In this document: positions 17,254 through 25,300 of the stretch, piece by piece | Layout: the number at the start of each line of letters is the position of its first letter | Position numbering within the stretch: the stretch's first letter is position 1 | Source: Propionibacteriales bacterium | GTDB lineage: Bacteria > Actinomycetota > Actinomycetes > Propionibacteriales > Nocardioidaceae | Assembly: GCA_026392465.1 (NCBI GenBank) | Contig: JAPLCA010000016.1 | Coordinates: forward strand, 1-64,000 | Reading direction: 5' to 3' | DNA: 64,000 bases | Program-made: the position numbers and the translations under genes | Notes under the pieces: generated by a model | Database searches by the model: none | What the model was told of the DNA's origin: nothing | Seen by the model: only the letters and a program-made list of their open reading frames with translations

Positions 17254-18696
17254 TCAGGAGGCCTTCGTCCAGATCATCTGCTCGTCGAGGTCGGTGCGGC
17301 GGTTGTCCCAGGCGTCGAGGAACCAGTTCTGACGCACCGTCCACGGACGCTCCTTGCCCTGCTGGGGCAGGACGCCGACGGCACGCTGCACGTAGCCGGA
17401 CTGCAGGTCGAGCGCGGGCGCACCCTGCCCGCCGACGGCGTCGGGATCGGGCATGCCGGCGACGTAGCCGTGACGACGCATGTGCTCGAGCAGCCGGGCG
17501 ACGTACTGCCACGACAGGTCGGCTCGCAGCGTCCAGGACGCGTTCGTGTAGCCGATGCACCAGGCGAGGTTCGGGACCCCGCTGAGCATGAGGCCCTTGT
17601 AGACGAACCGGTCGTGCGGGTCGACCTTCTCGCCGTCGACGTCGATCGCGACCTTGCCCAGCGCGGCCAGCTTCAGACCGGTGGCGGTGACGACGACGTC
17701 GGCGTCGAGGTGCTCCCCCGAGACGAGCCGGATGCCGGTCTCGTCGAAGGAGTCGATCCGGTCAGTCACGATCGACGCCTGTCCGCGGCGCAGCGTCCGC
17801 CACAGGTCGCCGTTCGGGACGACGCACAGCCGCTGGTCCCACGGGTCGTAGCGCGGCGTGAGGTGCCGCGGGTCGAAGCCCTCCGGGACAGCGCCCTGGG
17901 CGCGGCTCAGCAGGATCTTGCGGGCCGCCGACGGGAAGCGACGGCAGAACTCGTAGAAGCCGATCGCGGTGGCGGCGTTCTTCAGCCGCGTCAGGCGGTG
18001 GGCCGGCCCGGCGGGCAGCACCTTGCGCAGGCCCGCGGAGATCGCGTCCTCCTGCGGCAGCGACGTGATGTAGGTGGGCGAGCGCTGGAGCATGGTCACG
18101 TGACCGGCACGCTCGGCCATCGACGGCACCAGGGTGATCGCGGTGGCCCCGGAGCCGATGACGACGACCTGCTTGCCCGCGTAGTCGAGGTCCTCGGGCC
18201 AGAACTGCGGGTGCACGACGGTGCCGGCGAAGTCCTCCAGCCCCGGGAAGTCGGGGGTGTAGCCCTCGTCGTAGTCGTAGTAGCCGCTGCACATGAACAG
18301 GAAGGAGCAGGTCTGCTCGACGAGCTCGCCGTCGACCTCGCTCGTGACCGTCCAACGTGCCTCGTCGGACGACCAGCTCGCGCCGACGACGCGGTGGCCG
18401 TAGCGGATGCGCTCGGCGATGCCGTGCTCGTCGGCGGTGCTGCGGATGTACTCGCGGATGTCCGCGCCGTCGGCGATGGCCTTGCGGTGGGTCCAGGGCC
18501 GGAACGGGTAGCTGAGCGTGTACATGTCGGAGTCCGAGCGGATGCCCGGGTAGCGGAAGAGGTCCCACGTGCCGCCCATCGCGTCGCGGGCCTCGAGCAC
18601 GGCGTAGCTCGACCCTGGACTCATGGTGCTCAGCCGGTAGGCGGCCCCGATGCCGGACAGCCCGGCCCCGACGATGACGACGTCGACGTGCTCCAT
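17254..18696 (-). CDS. Flavin-containing monooxygenase, Baeyer-Villiger type
   Basis: A 480-residue FAD/NADPH monooxygenase. The N-terminal FAD Rossmann motif is GAGLSG (residues 10-15), the second nucleotide motif is GSGATA (181-186), and FAGTVVHPQFW (156-166) fits the class B monooxygenase fingerprint FxGxxxHxxxW. The length is typical of the smaller FMO/BVMO enzymes. It probably oxygenates ketones or sulfides in a catabolic or detoxifying role; the substrate is unknown. The start ATG 18696 is preceded by GAGGTTC on the coding strand and by two strong dyads at 18713-18749, so it is likely repressor controlled. Confidence 0.88.
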   Translation of the reverse strand: MEHVDVVIVGAGLSGIGAAYRLSTMSPGSSYAVLEARDAMGGTWDLFRYPGIRSDSDMYTLSYPFRPWTHRKAIADGADIREYIRSTADEHGIAERIRYGHRVVGASWSSDEARWTVTSEVDGELVEQTCSFLFMCSGYYDYDEGYTPDFPGLEDFAGTVVHPQFWPEDLDYAGKQVVVIGSGATAITLVPSMAERAGHVTMLQRSPTYITSLPQEDAISAGLRKVLPAGPAHRLTRLKNAATAIGFYEFCRRFPSAARKILLSRAQGAVPEGFDPRHLTPRYDPWDQRLCVVPNGDLWRTLRRGQASIVTDRIDSFDETGIRLVSGEHLDADVVVTATGLKLAALGKVAIDVDGEKVDPHDRFVYKGLMLSGVPNLAWCIGYTNASWTLRADLSWQYVARLLEHMRRHGYVAGMPDPDAVGGQGAPALDLQSGYVQRAVGVLPQQGKERPWTVRQNWFLDAWDNRRTDLDEQMIWTKAS

Positions 18697-18712
18697 ACGT
18701 GAACCTCTTTCA

Positions 18713-18749
18713 GATACCGACGGTATCCGAAACCGTACGCGCGGTACGG
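18713..18749. promoter_or_regulatory. Two dyads upstream of the monooxygenase gene
   Basis: GATACCG-A-CGGTATC at 18713-18727 is a perfect 7-1-7 palindrome just before the monooxygenase start at 18696. A second dyad, CCGTAC, 5 bases, GTACGG, follows at 18733-18749. Either could be a repressor site. The core TACCGnCGGTA recurs at 20622-20632 upstream of the alpha/beta hydrolase. Confidence 0.65.
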
Positions 18750-18803
18750 GGGCACGTCAAGACGCCCTGTCCCGGCGACCAGGACTCCACTACGATCGGC
18801 GGC

Positions 18804-19439
18804 GTGAGCGACGTGCTGCAGGACGACCGTGACCGGACCCCCGACACGAGGGAGGCCGGCGACGCCGACGTCCGCGACCCGAGGTGGCTGATGCTGGTCG
18901 CCGGCGTCATCGGACTCGCCGCCGCGATCGTCCTCACCATCGACAAGGTCAAGCTCCTCACCGCCGAGGCCGCCGGCACCGACAAGACGCTGAACTGCGA
19001 CCTCAACGCGTTCGTCAGCTGCGGCGGCGTCATCAACACGCCCCAGGCGTCCGCGTTCGGCTTCCCGAACCCGATCATCGGCATCGTCGGCTTCACCGTC
19101 GTGGTCACCCTCGCCGTGCTGCTGGTGACCGGGGTCCGGCTGCCCGCGTTCGTGTGGGCCGGACTGCAGGTGGGCGTGCTGTTCGGCATCGGCTTCGTGA
19201 CCTGGCTGCAGTACCAGAGCATCTACGACATCGGGAAGCTCTGCCCGTGGTGCATGGTCGTGTGGACGTTCATGATCCCGCTGTTCGTGGTGGTCACCGC
19301 CCGCAACCTGCGCGCCTTCGCTCCCCGGTCCGCGGTCACGCGGTTCCTCAGCAACTGGACGCTGCTCGTGATCGTGCTCTGGTACGTGGCCGTGCTGTCG
19401 GCCATCTGGTTCCGCTTCGGCGAGAACCTCTGGGCCTGA
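18804..19439 (+). CDS. Vitamin K epoxide reductase (VKOR) family membrane protein
   Basis: A 211-residue integral membrane thiol oxidoreductase that in actinobacteria reoxidises DsbA-like proteins using menaquinone. The active-site CPWC lies at residues 147-150; Cys65 and Cys73 form the loop pair (LNCDLNAFVSCG). Four to five membrane segments are visible (LMLVAGVIGLAAAIVL, PIIGIVGFTVVVTLAVLLV, GLQVGVLFGIGFVTWL, TFMIPLFVVVTA, TLLVIVLWYVAVLSAIWF). GTG 18804 is the start chosen; upstream in-frame codons overlap the operator region of the neighbour. No DsbA partner is adjacent. Confidence 0.9.
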   Translation: MSDVLQDDRDRTPDTREAGDADVRDPRWLMLVAGVIGLAAAIVLTIDKVKLLTAEAAGTDKTLNCDLNAFVSCGGVINTPQASAFGFPNPIIGIVGFTVVVTLAVLLVTGVRLPAFVWAGLQVGVLFGIGFVTWLQYQSIYDIGKLCPWCMVVWTFMIPLFVVVTARNLRAFAPRSAVTRFLSNWTLLVIVLWYVAVLSAIWFRFGENLWA

Positions 19440-19442
19440 GGG

Positions 19443-19745
19443 TCAGGACGAGCCGGCCACCGCGCCGGCGAGCTCGTCGAGCACCTCGGCCAGTCGCACG
19501 TCACGTCCGCTGACGCCGTTCACGTCGTGGCTGACGAGCCGCACGTCGACCCGGTCGTAGACGTTGGTCCACTCGGGGTGGTGGTCCATCTCGTCGATCC
19601 GCGGTGCTGCCGCGGCCATGAAGCCGATGGCGTCGGCGAAGCTCTCGAAGTGGTACGTGCGGGTGAGGCCCGACGCGTCGCCCTCCCACCCGGGGAGGTG
19701 CTCGAGCGCCTGGGTGACGCGGGCCGGGTCGAAGGGCTCGTCCAT
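19443..19745 (-). CDS. Pterin-4a-carbinolamine dehydratase
   Basis: A 100-residue protein of the PCD/DCoH family, which dehydrates 4a-hydroxytetrahydrobiopterin. The signature HHPEW sits at residues 55-59, preceded by FESFADAIGFM and followed by NVYDRVDVRLVSHD, the family's standard order. The length is typical. No aromatic amino-acid hydroxylase is in the window, so its physiological role here (pterin recycling or other) is open. It is convergent with the VKOR gene, 3 bp from its stop. Confidence 0.92.
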   Translation of the reverse strand: MDEPFDPARVTQALEHLPGWEGDASGLTRTYHFESFADAIGFMAAAAPRIDEMDHHPEWTNVYDRVDVRLVSHDVNGVSGRDVRLAEVLDELAGAVAGSS

Positions 19746-19761
19746 CCCCCGACCGTACGCG

Positions 19762-20610
19762 TCAGGCAGCGGCCGCGCGAGCCCGTCGCGTGATGGCGTC
19801 GACCAGCACCTGCGGGGCGTGGTCGGGGATCCAGTGGCTGACGCCCTCCAGCACGACGAGCTCGTACGGGGCGTCCACGTGACGCGGCGTCAGGTCGACC
19901 CCGGCGCGTCCGAGCGCGACGTCGCCGGTGCTCCACACGAGGGTCGTCGGCACGCGCACCGTGCCCTGGAGGCCCTTGGCCGAGAACGGCAGCGCGCGGT
20001 AGAAGCCGAGGCCACCCGTCAACGCGCCGCCGTCGATCATCTCGGTCTGGAAGCGGGCGAGGAGCTCGTGGTCCATCCCGGCGTGCCGCAGCACCCGCTC
20101 GCGCACGCCGCGCGCCCGGGTGAGCACGAGCTCGGGCACCACCGGCAGCTGGAAGAACCCCATGTACCAGGACTTCAGCAGCTGCGTGCTGCGGGTCATC
20201 GAGGCCACGAAGGCCGCGGGGTGCGGCACCGACACGGCGGTCCAGGAGAGCAGCCGGTCCGGGTGGCGCGCCGCGACCACCCAGCCGATCGCCGAGCCCC
20301 AGTCGTGCCCGACGAGGTGCACCGGCTCCCCCACGACCGCCAGGAGCGCGGCGACGTCCTCGGCGAGCAGCTCGGTCGCGTACGCACGCCGACCCGCCGG
20401 TCGGGCACCCGGCGAGTAGCCGCGCAGGTCGGGCGCGATCGTGCGGTAGCCGTCGGCGTGGAGCAGCTCGCTGACCTTGTCCCACGACGTCGAGGTCTGC
20501 GGGAAGCCGTGCAGCAGCACGACCGGCGGTCCGTCGAGCGGTCCGGTGTCGCGCACGTCGAACGTGAGCCCGTCGTGGGAGAACGTGTGGATCCGACGTC
20601 GCCTGGCCAT
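19762..20610 (-). CDS. Alpha/beta hydrolase, epoxide-hydrolase-like
   Basis: A 282-residue alpha/beta hydrolase. HGFPQTS (34-40) provides the oxyanion HGxP motif and Asp103 in GHDWGS (101-106) is the nucleophile expected for epoxide hydrolases and haloalkane dehalogenases; a SHWIPDH stretch near residue 257 supplies the catalytic His. ATG 20610 (MARRRR) is chosen because a longer frame lacks similarity. It lies upstream of the PCD gene on the same strand (16-bp gap). A TACCGGCGGTA element just before the start resembles the monooxygenase dyad, hinting at shared control. Confidence 0.85.
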   Translation of the reverse strand: MARRRRIHTFSHDGLTFDVRDTGPLDGPPVVLLHGFPQTSTSWDKVSELLHADGYRTIAPDLRGYSPGARPAGRRAYATELLAEDVAALLAVVGEPVHLVGHDWGSAIGWVVAARHPDRLLSWTAVSVPHPAAFVASMTRSTQLLKSWYMGFFQLPVVPELVLTRARGVRERVLRHAGMDHELLARFQTEMIDGGALTGGLGFYRALPFSAKGLQGTVRVPTTLVWSTGDVALGRAGVDLTPRHVDAPYELVVLEGVSHWIPDHAPQVLVDAITRRARAAAA

Positions 20611-20621
20611 GCCCGCGACCA

Positions 20622-20632
20622 TACCGGCGGTA
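20622..20632. promoter_or_regulatory. TACCGnCGGTA dyad upstream of alpha/beta hydrolase
   Basis: TACCGGCGGTA, a perfect 5-1-5 dyad 12 bp before the hydrolase start codon. It shares the core of the monooxygenase-upstream dyad at 18713-18727, so both may bind the same repressor. This is inferred from sequence similarity only. Confidence 0.45.
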
Positions 20633-20793
20633 CGGGCGCGCCCGCACCTCGCACGGCCGCGCCCCTGCCGGCTCCGCGCCGACCCCTCCGGCGGAGGGGG
20701 ACGCCCAGCGGCCCCTGACGTCGCGCACAGGTCCGGCACAGGAACGCTCGTCATCGTCGACGAGGACACACCTCAACGGAAGAGAGTCACCTG

Positions 20794-21414
20794 ATGAACA
20801 CCTCCACCGCAGCCCGCCTCGGCATCGCCGGCCTCGTGGCCGGGGCCGGCCTGGCCGTCGGCGGCGTGGCGCTCGCGTCCGCGGACACCGCCACGACCGG
20901 CAGCGGGGCCAGCACCAGCGCCCGCCCCGCCGGCCCGCACGGCGGACCCGGCGCACAGGCAGCCGTGATCGCGAAGCAGCTCGGGCTGGAGCAGTCGGTC
21001 GTCGAGAAGGCCCTCGCGGCCGTCCGCGACGACCTGCGTCCCGCCCAGCCGAAGGACGGGGAGAAGCCGACCCCGCCCACCGAGGCCGAGCGCGAGCAGC
21101 GCGAGGCGAAGCTGGCCACCGCCCTGGCGAAGGAGCTCGGCGTCTCGGAGTCGAAGGTCGAGTCCGCGCTCGCCGCCGCCGAGAAGCAGGCCGACTCCGA
21201 CCGCGCGGAGCGTCGCACCGAGGAGCGCAGCGCGCTGTCGGAGCGGCTCGACGACGCCGTCAAGGAGGGCACGATCAGCTCCTCGGACAAGGCGTCGGTC
21301 CTGAAGGCCTTCGACGCCGACCTGCTCGGACCGGCCGGCGGCCCCGGCGGTCACGGCGGTCCCGGTCGCGGCGGACCCGCCGCACCCGACACCCAGGACG
21401 ACTCCTCGTCCTGA
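20794..21414 (+). CDS. Secreted Gly/Ala-rich helical protein of unknown function
   Basis: A 206-residue protein with an N-terminal signal sequence (RLGIAGLVAGAGLAVGGVALASA). The mature part holds two related helical segments, VIAKQLGLEQSVVEKALAAV and TALAKELGVSESKVESALAAA, an internal duplication, and then a Gly/Pro tail (GPAGGPGGHGGPGRGGP). The duplicated unit resembles small helical modules found in other exported actinobacterial proteins, but I recognise no function. ATG 20794 follows GGAAGAG. A hairpin follows its stop. Confidence 0.72.
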   Translation: MNTSTAARLGIAGLVAGAGLAVGGVALASADTATTGSGASTSARPAGPHGGPGAQAAVIAKQLGLEQSVVEKALAAVRDDLRPAQPKDGEKPTPPTEAEREQREAKLATALAKELGVSESKVESALAAAEKQADSDRAERRTEERSALSERLDDAVKEGTISSSDKASVLKAFDADLLGPAGGPGGHGGPGRGGPAAPDTQDDSSS

Positions 21415-21423
21415 GCACCTCCT

Positions 21424-21459
21424 CGACGCCCCCGTCCGCACCTGCGGGCGGGGGCGTCG
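21424..21459 (+). terminator. Intrinsic-type terminator hairpin
   Basis: CGACGCCCCCGTCCGC pairs with GCGGGCGGGGGCGTCG across a loop of about 4 bases, starting 10 bp after the stop of the secreted helical protein. It separates that gene from the metal-transporter operon. Confidence 0.75.
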
Positions 21460-21568
21460 TCGTGCCCGCACCACGGTCACGTGAGGACCACGTGGACGAC
21501 ACTCCCCGCCGCCGCGCGTCCCCCGTCGGGCCCGCTGCCTCACGCCATCGCACTTCTCCCCTGAACGT

Positions 21569-21598
21569 TTGACAACGATTCTCATTCTTGTCTAAGGT
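21569..21598 (+). promoter_or_regulatory. Promoter of the metal-transporter operon with Fur/Zur-family box
   Basis: TTGACA (21569-21574), an 18-bp spacer and TAAGGT (21593-21598) fit an actinobacterial sigma-70-type promoter (TANNNT -10). TGACAACGATTCTCA (21570-21584) overlaps the -35 and spacer. It is a 7-1-7 dyad with five of seven pairs symmetric and differs at 4 of 15 positions from the common Zur-type core TGAAAATCATTTTCA. A wider 22-nt dyad GACAA...TTGTC spans 21571-21592. Repressor binding would block polymerase; zinc- or manganese-dependent repression is inferred from the downstream genes. Confidence 0.7.
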
Positions 21599-21737
21599 GC
21601 TCGCAGATCGGCCGCCACCACGCGGCCCCCGTCCCGCCCGGTCAGTGGCGGTTAGAGAGCACCGCGACCGCGCCCGCGGTCGTCCGACCCACCCACGTCC
21701 GGTCGGCAGCTGCCCCCGGACGGATCGAAGGAGCAGC

Positions 21738-22298
21738 ATGTCCTCTGCACGTCTCATCACCGCCGTCCTCGCCGGTGGAGCAGCCTCCGTGGCATTCAGC
21801 CTCCCCGCCCACGCCGAGACGGCCATCCCGGCCGGCCACAACGACGTGGTCGAGCTCGAGTGCACCGACGCCGGCGGCACGGCGAGCTACGAGCTCGGCA
21901 GCCACCTCGGCGGCCAGCACGTGTCCCCCGCCGACATCGGCAACCACCGGGCGACGTTCCCGGCGTCCAGCGCCGGCGTCAGCTACACCGGCGGCGCCTG
22001 GGTCGTCGACGCCGACCTCGACTCCTCCCTGCCCGACCTCGGCTTCAGCTACGAGGTGGCCGCCGGGGCCGAGAGCGTCTGCGCCGACTCCGTCTCCATC
22101 ACGCTCGACTCGGGCGTGACGTTCGGCGGCTCGTCGACCGTGACCCTCACGCAGGCTGCCGACCACGTGCACGGCGAGTGGCGTCTGCCCGCGGCCAGCG
22201 CCACCGCGACGAACTACGCGGTGAGCCTCGACGTCGAGACCGGTGACGGCGCCTTCGCCGAGACCCTCTCGCCGCTGAACATCACGGCCGGCTCCTGA
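21738..22298 (+). CDS. Secreted protein at the head of the metal-transport operon
   Basis: A 186-residue protein with a signal peptide (LITAVLAGGAASVAFSLPAHA) and a beta-rich mature domain containing two Cys (LECTDAGG and ESVCADS). I do not recognise the family; the pattern looks like an Ig-like extracellular domain. ATG 21738 has a clear GAAGGAG ribosome site. It is the first gene after the Zur-like promoter and is followed by a strong hairpin before the large surface-repeat gene, so it is probably the most highly expressed product of the operon. A metal-scavenging or scaffold role is inference only. Confidence 0.7.
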   Translation: MSSARLITAVLAGGAASVAFSLPAHAETAIPAGHNDVVELECTDAGGTASYELGSHLGGQHVSPADIGNHRATFPASSAGVSYTGGAWVVDADLDSSLPDLGFSYEVAAGAESVCADSVSITLDSGVTFGGSSTVTLTQAADHVHGEWRLPAASATATNYAVSLDVETGDGAFAETLSPLNITAGS

Positions 22299-22303
22299 CA
22301 CCC

Positions 22304-22338
22304 CGCCTCGGGGCGGCACACGCTGCCGCCCCGAGGCG
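22304..22338 (+). terminator. Perfect 15-bp hairpin inside the operon
   Basis: CGCCTCGGGGCGGCA, a 5-nt loop and TGCCGCCCCGAGGCG, starting 6 bp after the first gene's stop and ending 30 bp before the next start. C-rich rather than T-rich sequence follows, so partial termination or mRNA 3'-end stabilisation is more likely than full stop. Confidence 0.7.
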
Positions 22339-22367
22339 CCCCTCCCCCCCTCCCTGCGAAGGTCTCC

Positions 22368-25300
22368 ATGCGCTCGTCCCTCCGGCTCCCCGCGACCGCC
22401 CTCGTCACGGCCCTCACGGCCTGCCTGGTCGGGCTCACCCTGTCCGCCGTGCCGACCGTCGCCGCCGACGGCTCGGTCGCCACCGGCAAGCACGTGCTCC
22501 GCACCGTCAAGACCGCGGACGGTGGCATCGCGCTCGACTGGGTCACGCCGCCGACCGCACCGACGTTCCGGATCGGCGACGCGACGTCCTACGAGCTGCC
22601 CGACACCCCGGCGCACCGGACGCTCGGCACCCCTGGGGAGCGCGCCTGGATCAGCGGGTCCACGACCGACGACAGCGTGGCGCCCTCGGTCGCGCTCTCC
22701 TACACCGCGCGCGCGGCGGGCGACCCGACGCTGACCTACCGCATCGACGACGTCGTCGCCCCGGCGGGCGGCACGTACCAGACCTACCGCTACGACTACA
22801 GCCAGCCGTGGAGCGGGCTGGCCCGACCGCTCCTGACCCACGACGAGTTCGCGTTCCTGACGCCGATGGGCACGGGACGTGGCGCCGACGGCACCGAGCA
22901 GTCGCGCGAGGGCGAGCTGAAGACGGCGAGGAACACCACCGGTGGTCTCGTGGGCCACTGGGTGCACCGGTTCACCCGACCCGGCCTCTACTGCGTGTCG
23001 CTCTCGGTCGAGGGCACCTTGTCGACGATGACCGCCCGCGCCCGGAGCGCACGGGTGACGCTGCGCTTCGCCGTCGGCGACACCGTGCCCGACGACGCCG
23101 CGTGCGGGACGTCGGCCAGCGGCCCCACCCCTGAGCCGACGCCGGACCCGACCGACGAGCCCAGCCCGGAACCGACCCCCGGCCCGACGGTCGAGCCGAC
23201 CCCCGAGCCGACTCCCGGACCGACGCCTGAGCCCACCCCTGAGCCCGAGGACCCGACGTACGTCATGCGCAGCGGTCACGCCGACGTGGTCGCGCCGCGG
23301 ATCGTCGGCGACACCGACCGTCGCCTCGTGCTCGACGCCTCGGTCGACGGTCACGGGCGCGTGCCGTACCGCGACCTGGTCGTCGTCCACCCCGACCTGC
23401 TCCGCACCACGGTGCCGTCCGGCGACGACTGGGCCTTCCTCGGGACACCCGGACAGCCGCTGTGGAACAGCCCGCAGTCGTCGGGCTCCGTCGAGGGCGG
23501 GACGAAGGCGTTCCCGTGGATCGGCAGCAGCTCCGAGGACGACGCCCTCGTGGCCAACGGCCGCCGCACCGACATGGCGATCGAGCAGGTCACCGGTCCC
23601 GACGGCGGACGCCCGCCCGGCGACCTCTCGATCTGGACCGGCTCCTCCAGCCCGTACGTGCTGGTGAGCACGCGCGGCGGCGTCCTCCCGTCCGGTACTC
23701 CGGCCGTGCTCTCGGCGGCGAGCGTCCGCAACCACGCCCACTACAACTGGTCGTTCAGCGCACCTGGCGTGTACTGCCTCGCCGTGTCGGCGCAGACCGA
23801 GATCGGCGGCGACCTGCAGGTCCGTCGTGACTGGCTGACCATGGTCGTCGGCGACGCCGTCGACGCCGACCGGGTGGCTCCGTGCGCCCGCCGTCTGCCG
23901 CCGCCCACCGAGCCGGCCCCCGGGCCGACGGAGCTGACGTCGGGCACCGGCCCGCACGTCGTCACCGACGACGGCCACGTGTCGCTGCACCCGACGACGA
24001 ACGCCGGCATCGCCGCGGCCTCGTGGAACACGGCGCGTCAGCGTCCGGTCGCCTACACCCGGCTCGACGACACCGTCGTGCACCTGCGCAACCCCACGGT
24101 GCGCAGCTACCTCGACTCCCTGCAGCTGCTGTCGACCCGGACCCTGCGGCTCGACACGCTCGGGGTCCCTGCGTCCGACGGCGGCGAGACGGTCGAGCTC
24201 GTGCGCATGCGCGGCCCGGGGCCCCTGCACCTCGACGACGCCCGCTCCGAGGACGCCGACCGGGCACCGCGCACGCTGCGCCCGCGTGAGGAGACGGTGC
24301 AGGGCGTGCGGGTGCAGGCGTCGCTGCCTGGGCGCTACTGCGTCGACCTGCGCTGGACGAACGGTCGCGGCGAGCGTCGCGACACGACCCTGACGCTGGT
24401 GATCGACGGACCCGTGCGGCCCTCGGACCCCGAGAGCCCGTGGTGGCGGGCGGCCGAGCACGGCGCGCTGGGCACGACGTGCGCCGCTGGCGCCGACCCG
24501 GAGGGGCCCTCCGACCCCGAGCCGGAGCCGGAGCCCACGCCCACGCCGTCCCCGACGAGCCCCACGCCGACGAGCAGCCCGACCCCGCCGGTCGACGACA
24601 AGGACCCGGTCTACGACGCGCCGAACGGCTGGCGCAACGACGCAGGCGCGACGATCATCGACGAGGGTCACGTCGACCTCGCCTCGCGTGTGCTCCGCGG
24701 CGCGCTGACCACCCACGTGAAGGACAGTGCGACCGGTCGCGACGTCACCTGGCGCTCGCCCGGCTCGACGGTGCTGCACGTCGGTCGGCAGGCGGCGCAG
24801 CGCATCCCCGCCGGCGCCAACCTCGCGTTCCTCGGCCGGGCCGGCGACCCCGTCTGGCTGGCGCCCGAGACCCAGGACGAGTCGATCGTGTGGCCGGGCT
24901 GGTCCACCGAGGCGATCCCGGACGGCACGCTGCGCGGCGGCGTGCGCTGGCGTCTGCTGCGCGCAAGCGGACCGGGCGAGATGGCCCTGTTCACGTCGGT
25001 GCCCAACGGCTTCGGCACCGTCGACGTCCGCTTCAACACGCGCGACGGCATCACCTCCGCCGACGCGTTCACCATCCCGCCGCGCACCCATGCGCACGGC
25101 ACGTGGGCCTTCAGCGCGGAGGGCGTGTACTGCCTCGACTCCGAGCGGACCGCGACGTCGGCGTCAGGGCGCACGCTGCGCCACCGGTTCACGCTCGCCG
25201 TGGCCGTCGGTCGCACCGACCTGCGCACCGTGGACCCGAAGGCCTGCTTCCGCACCGACGGCCGGCCGGGGACGGCGGACACCCGGCCCGTGCCCGACGC

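Noticed and set aside
21642-25097. 1151-codon open frame on the minus strand over the surface-repeat gene
   Set aside because: Low-complexity shadow of the anchored-repeat protein; the sense frame has signal peptide, repeats and anchor.
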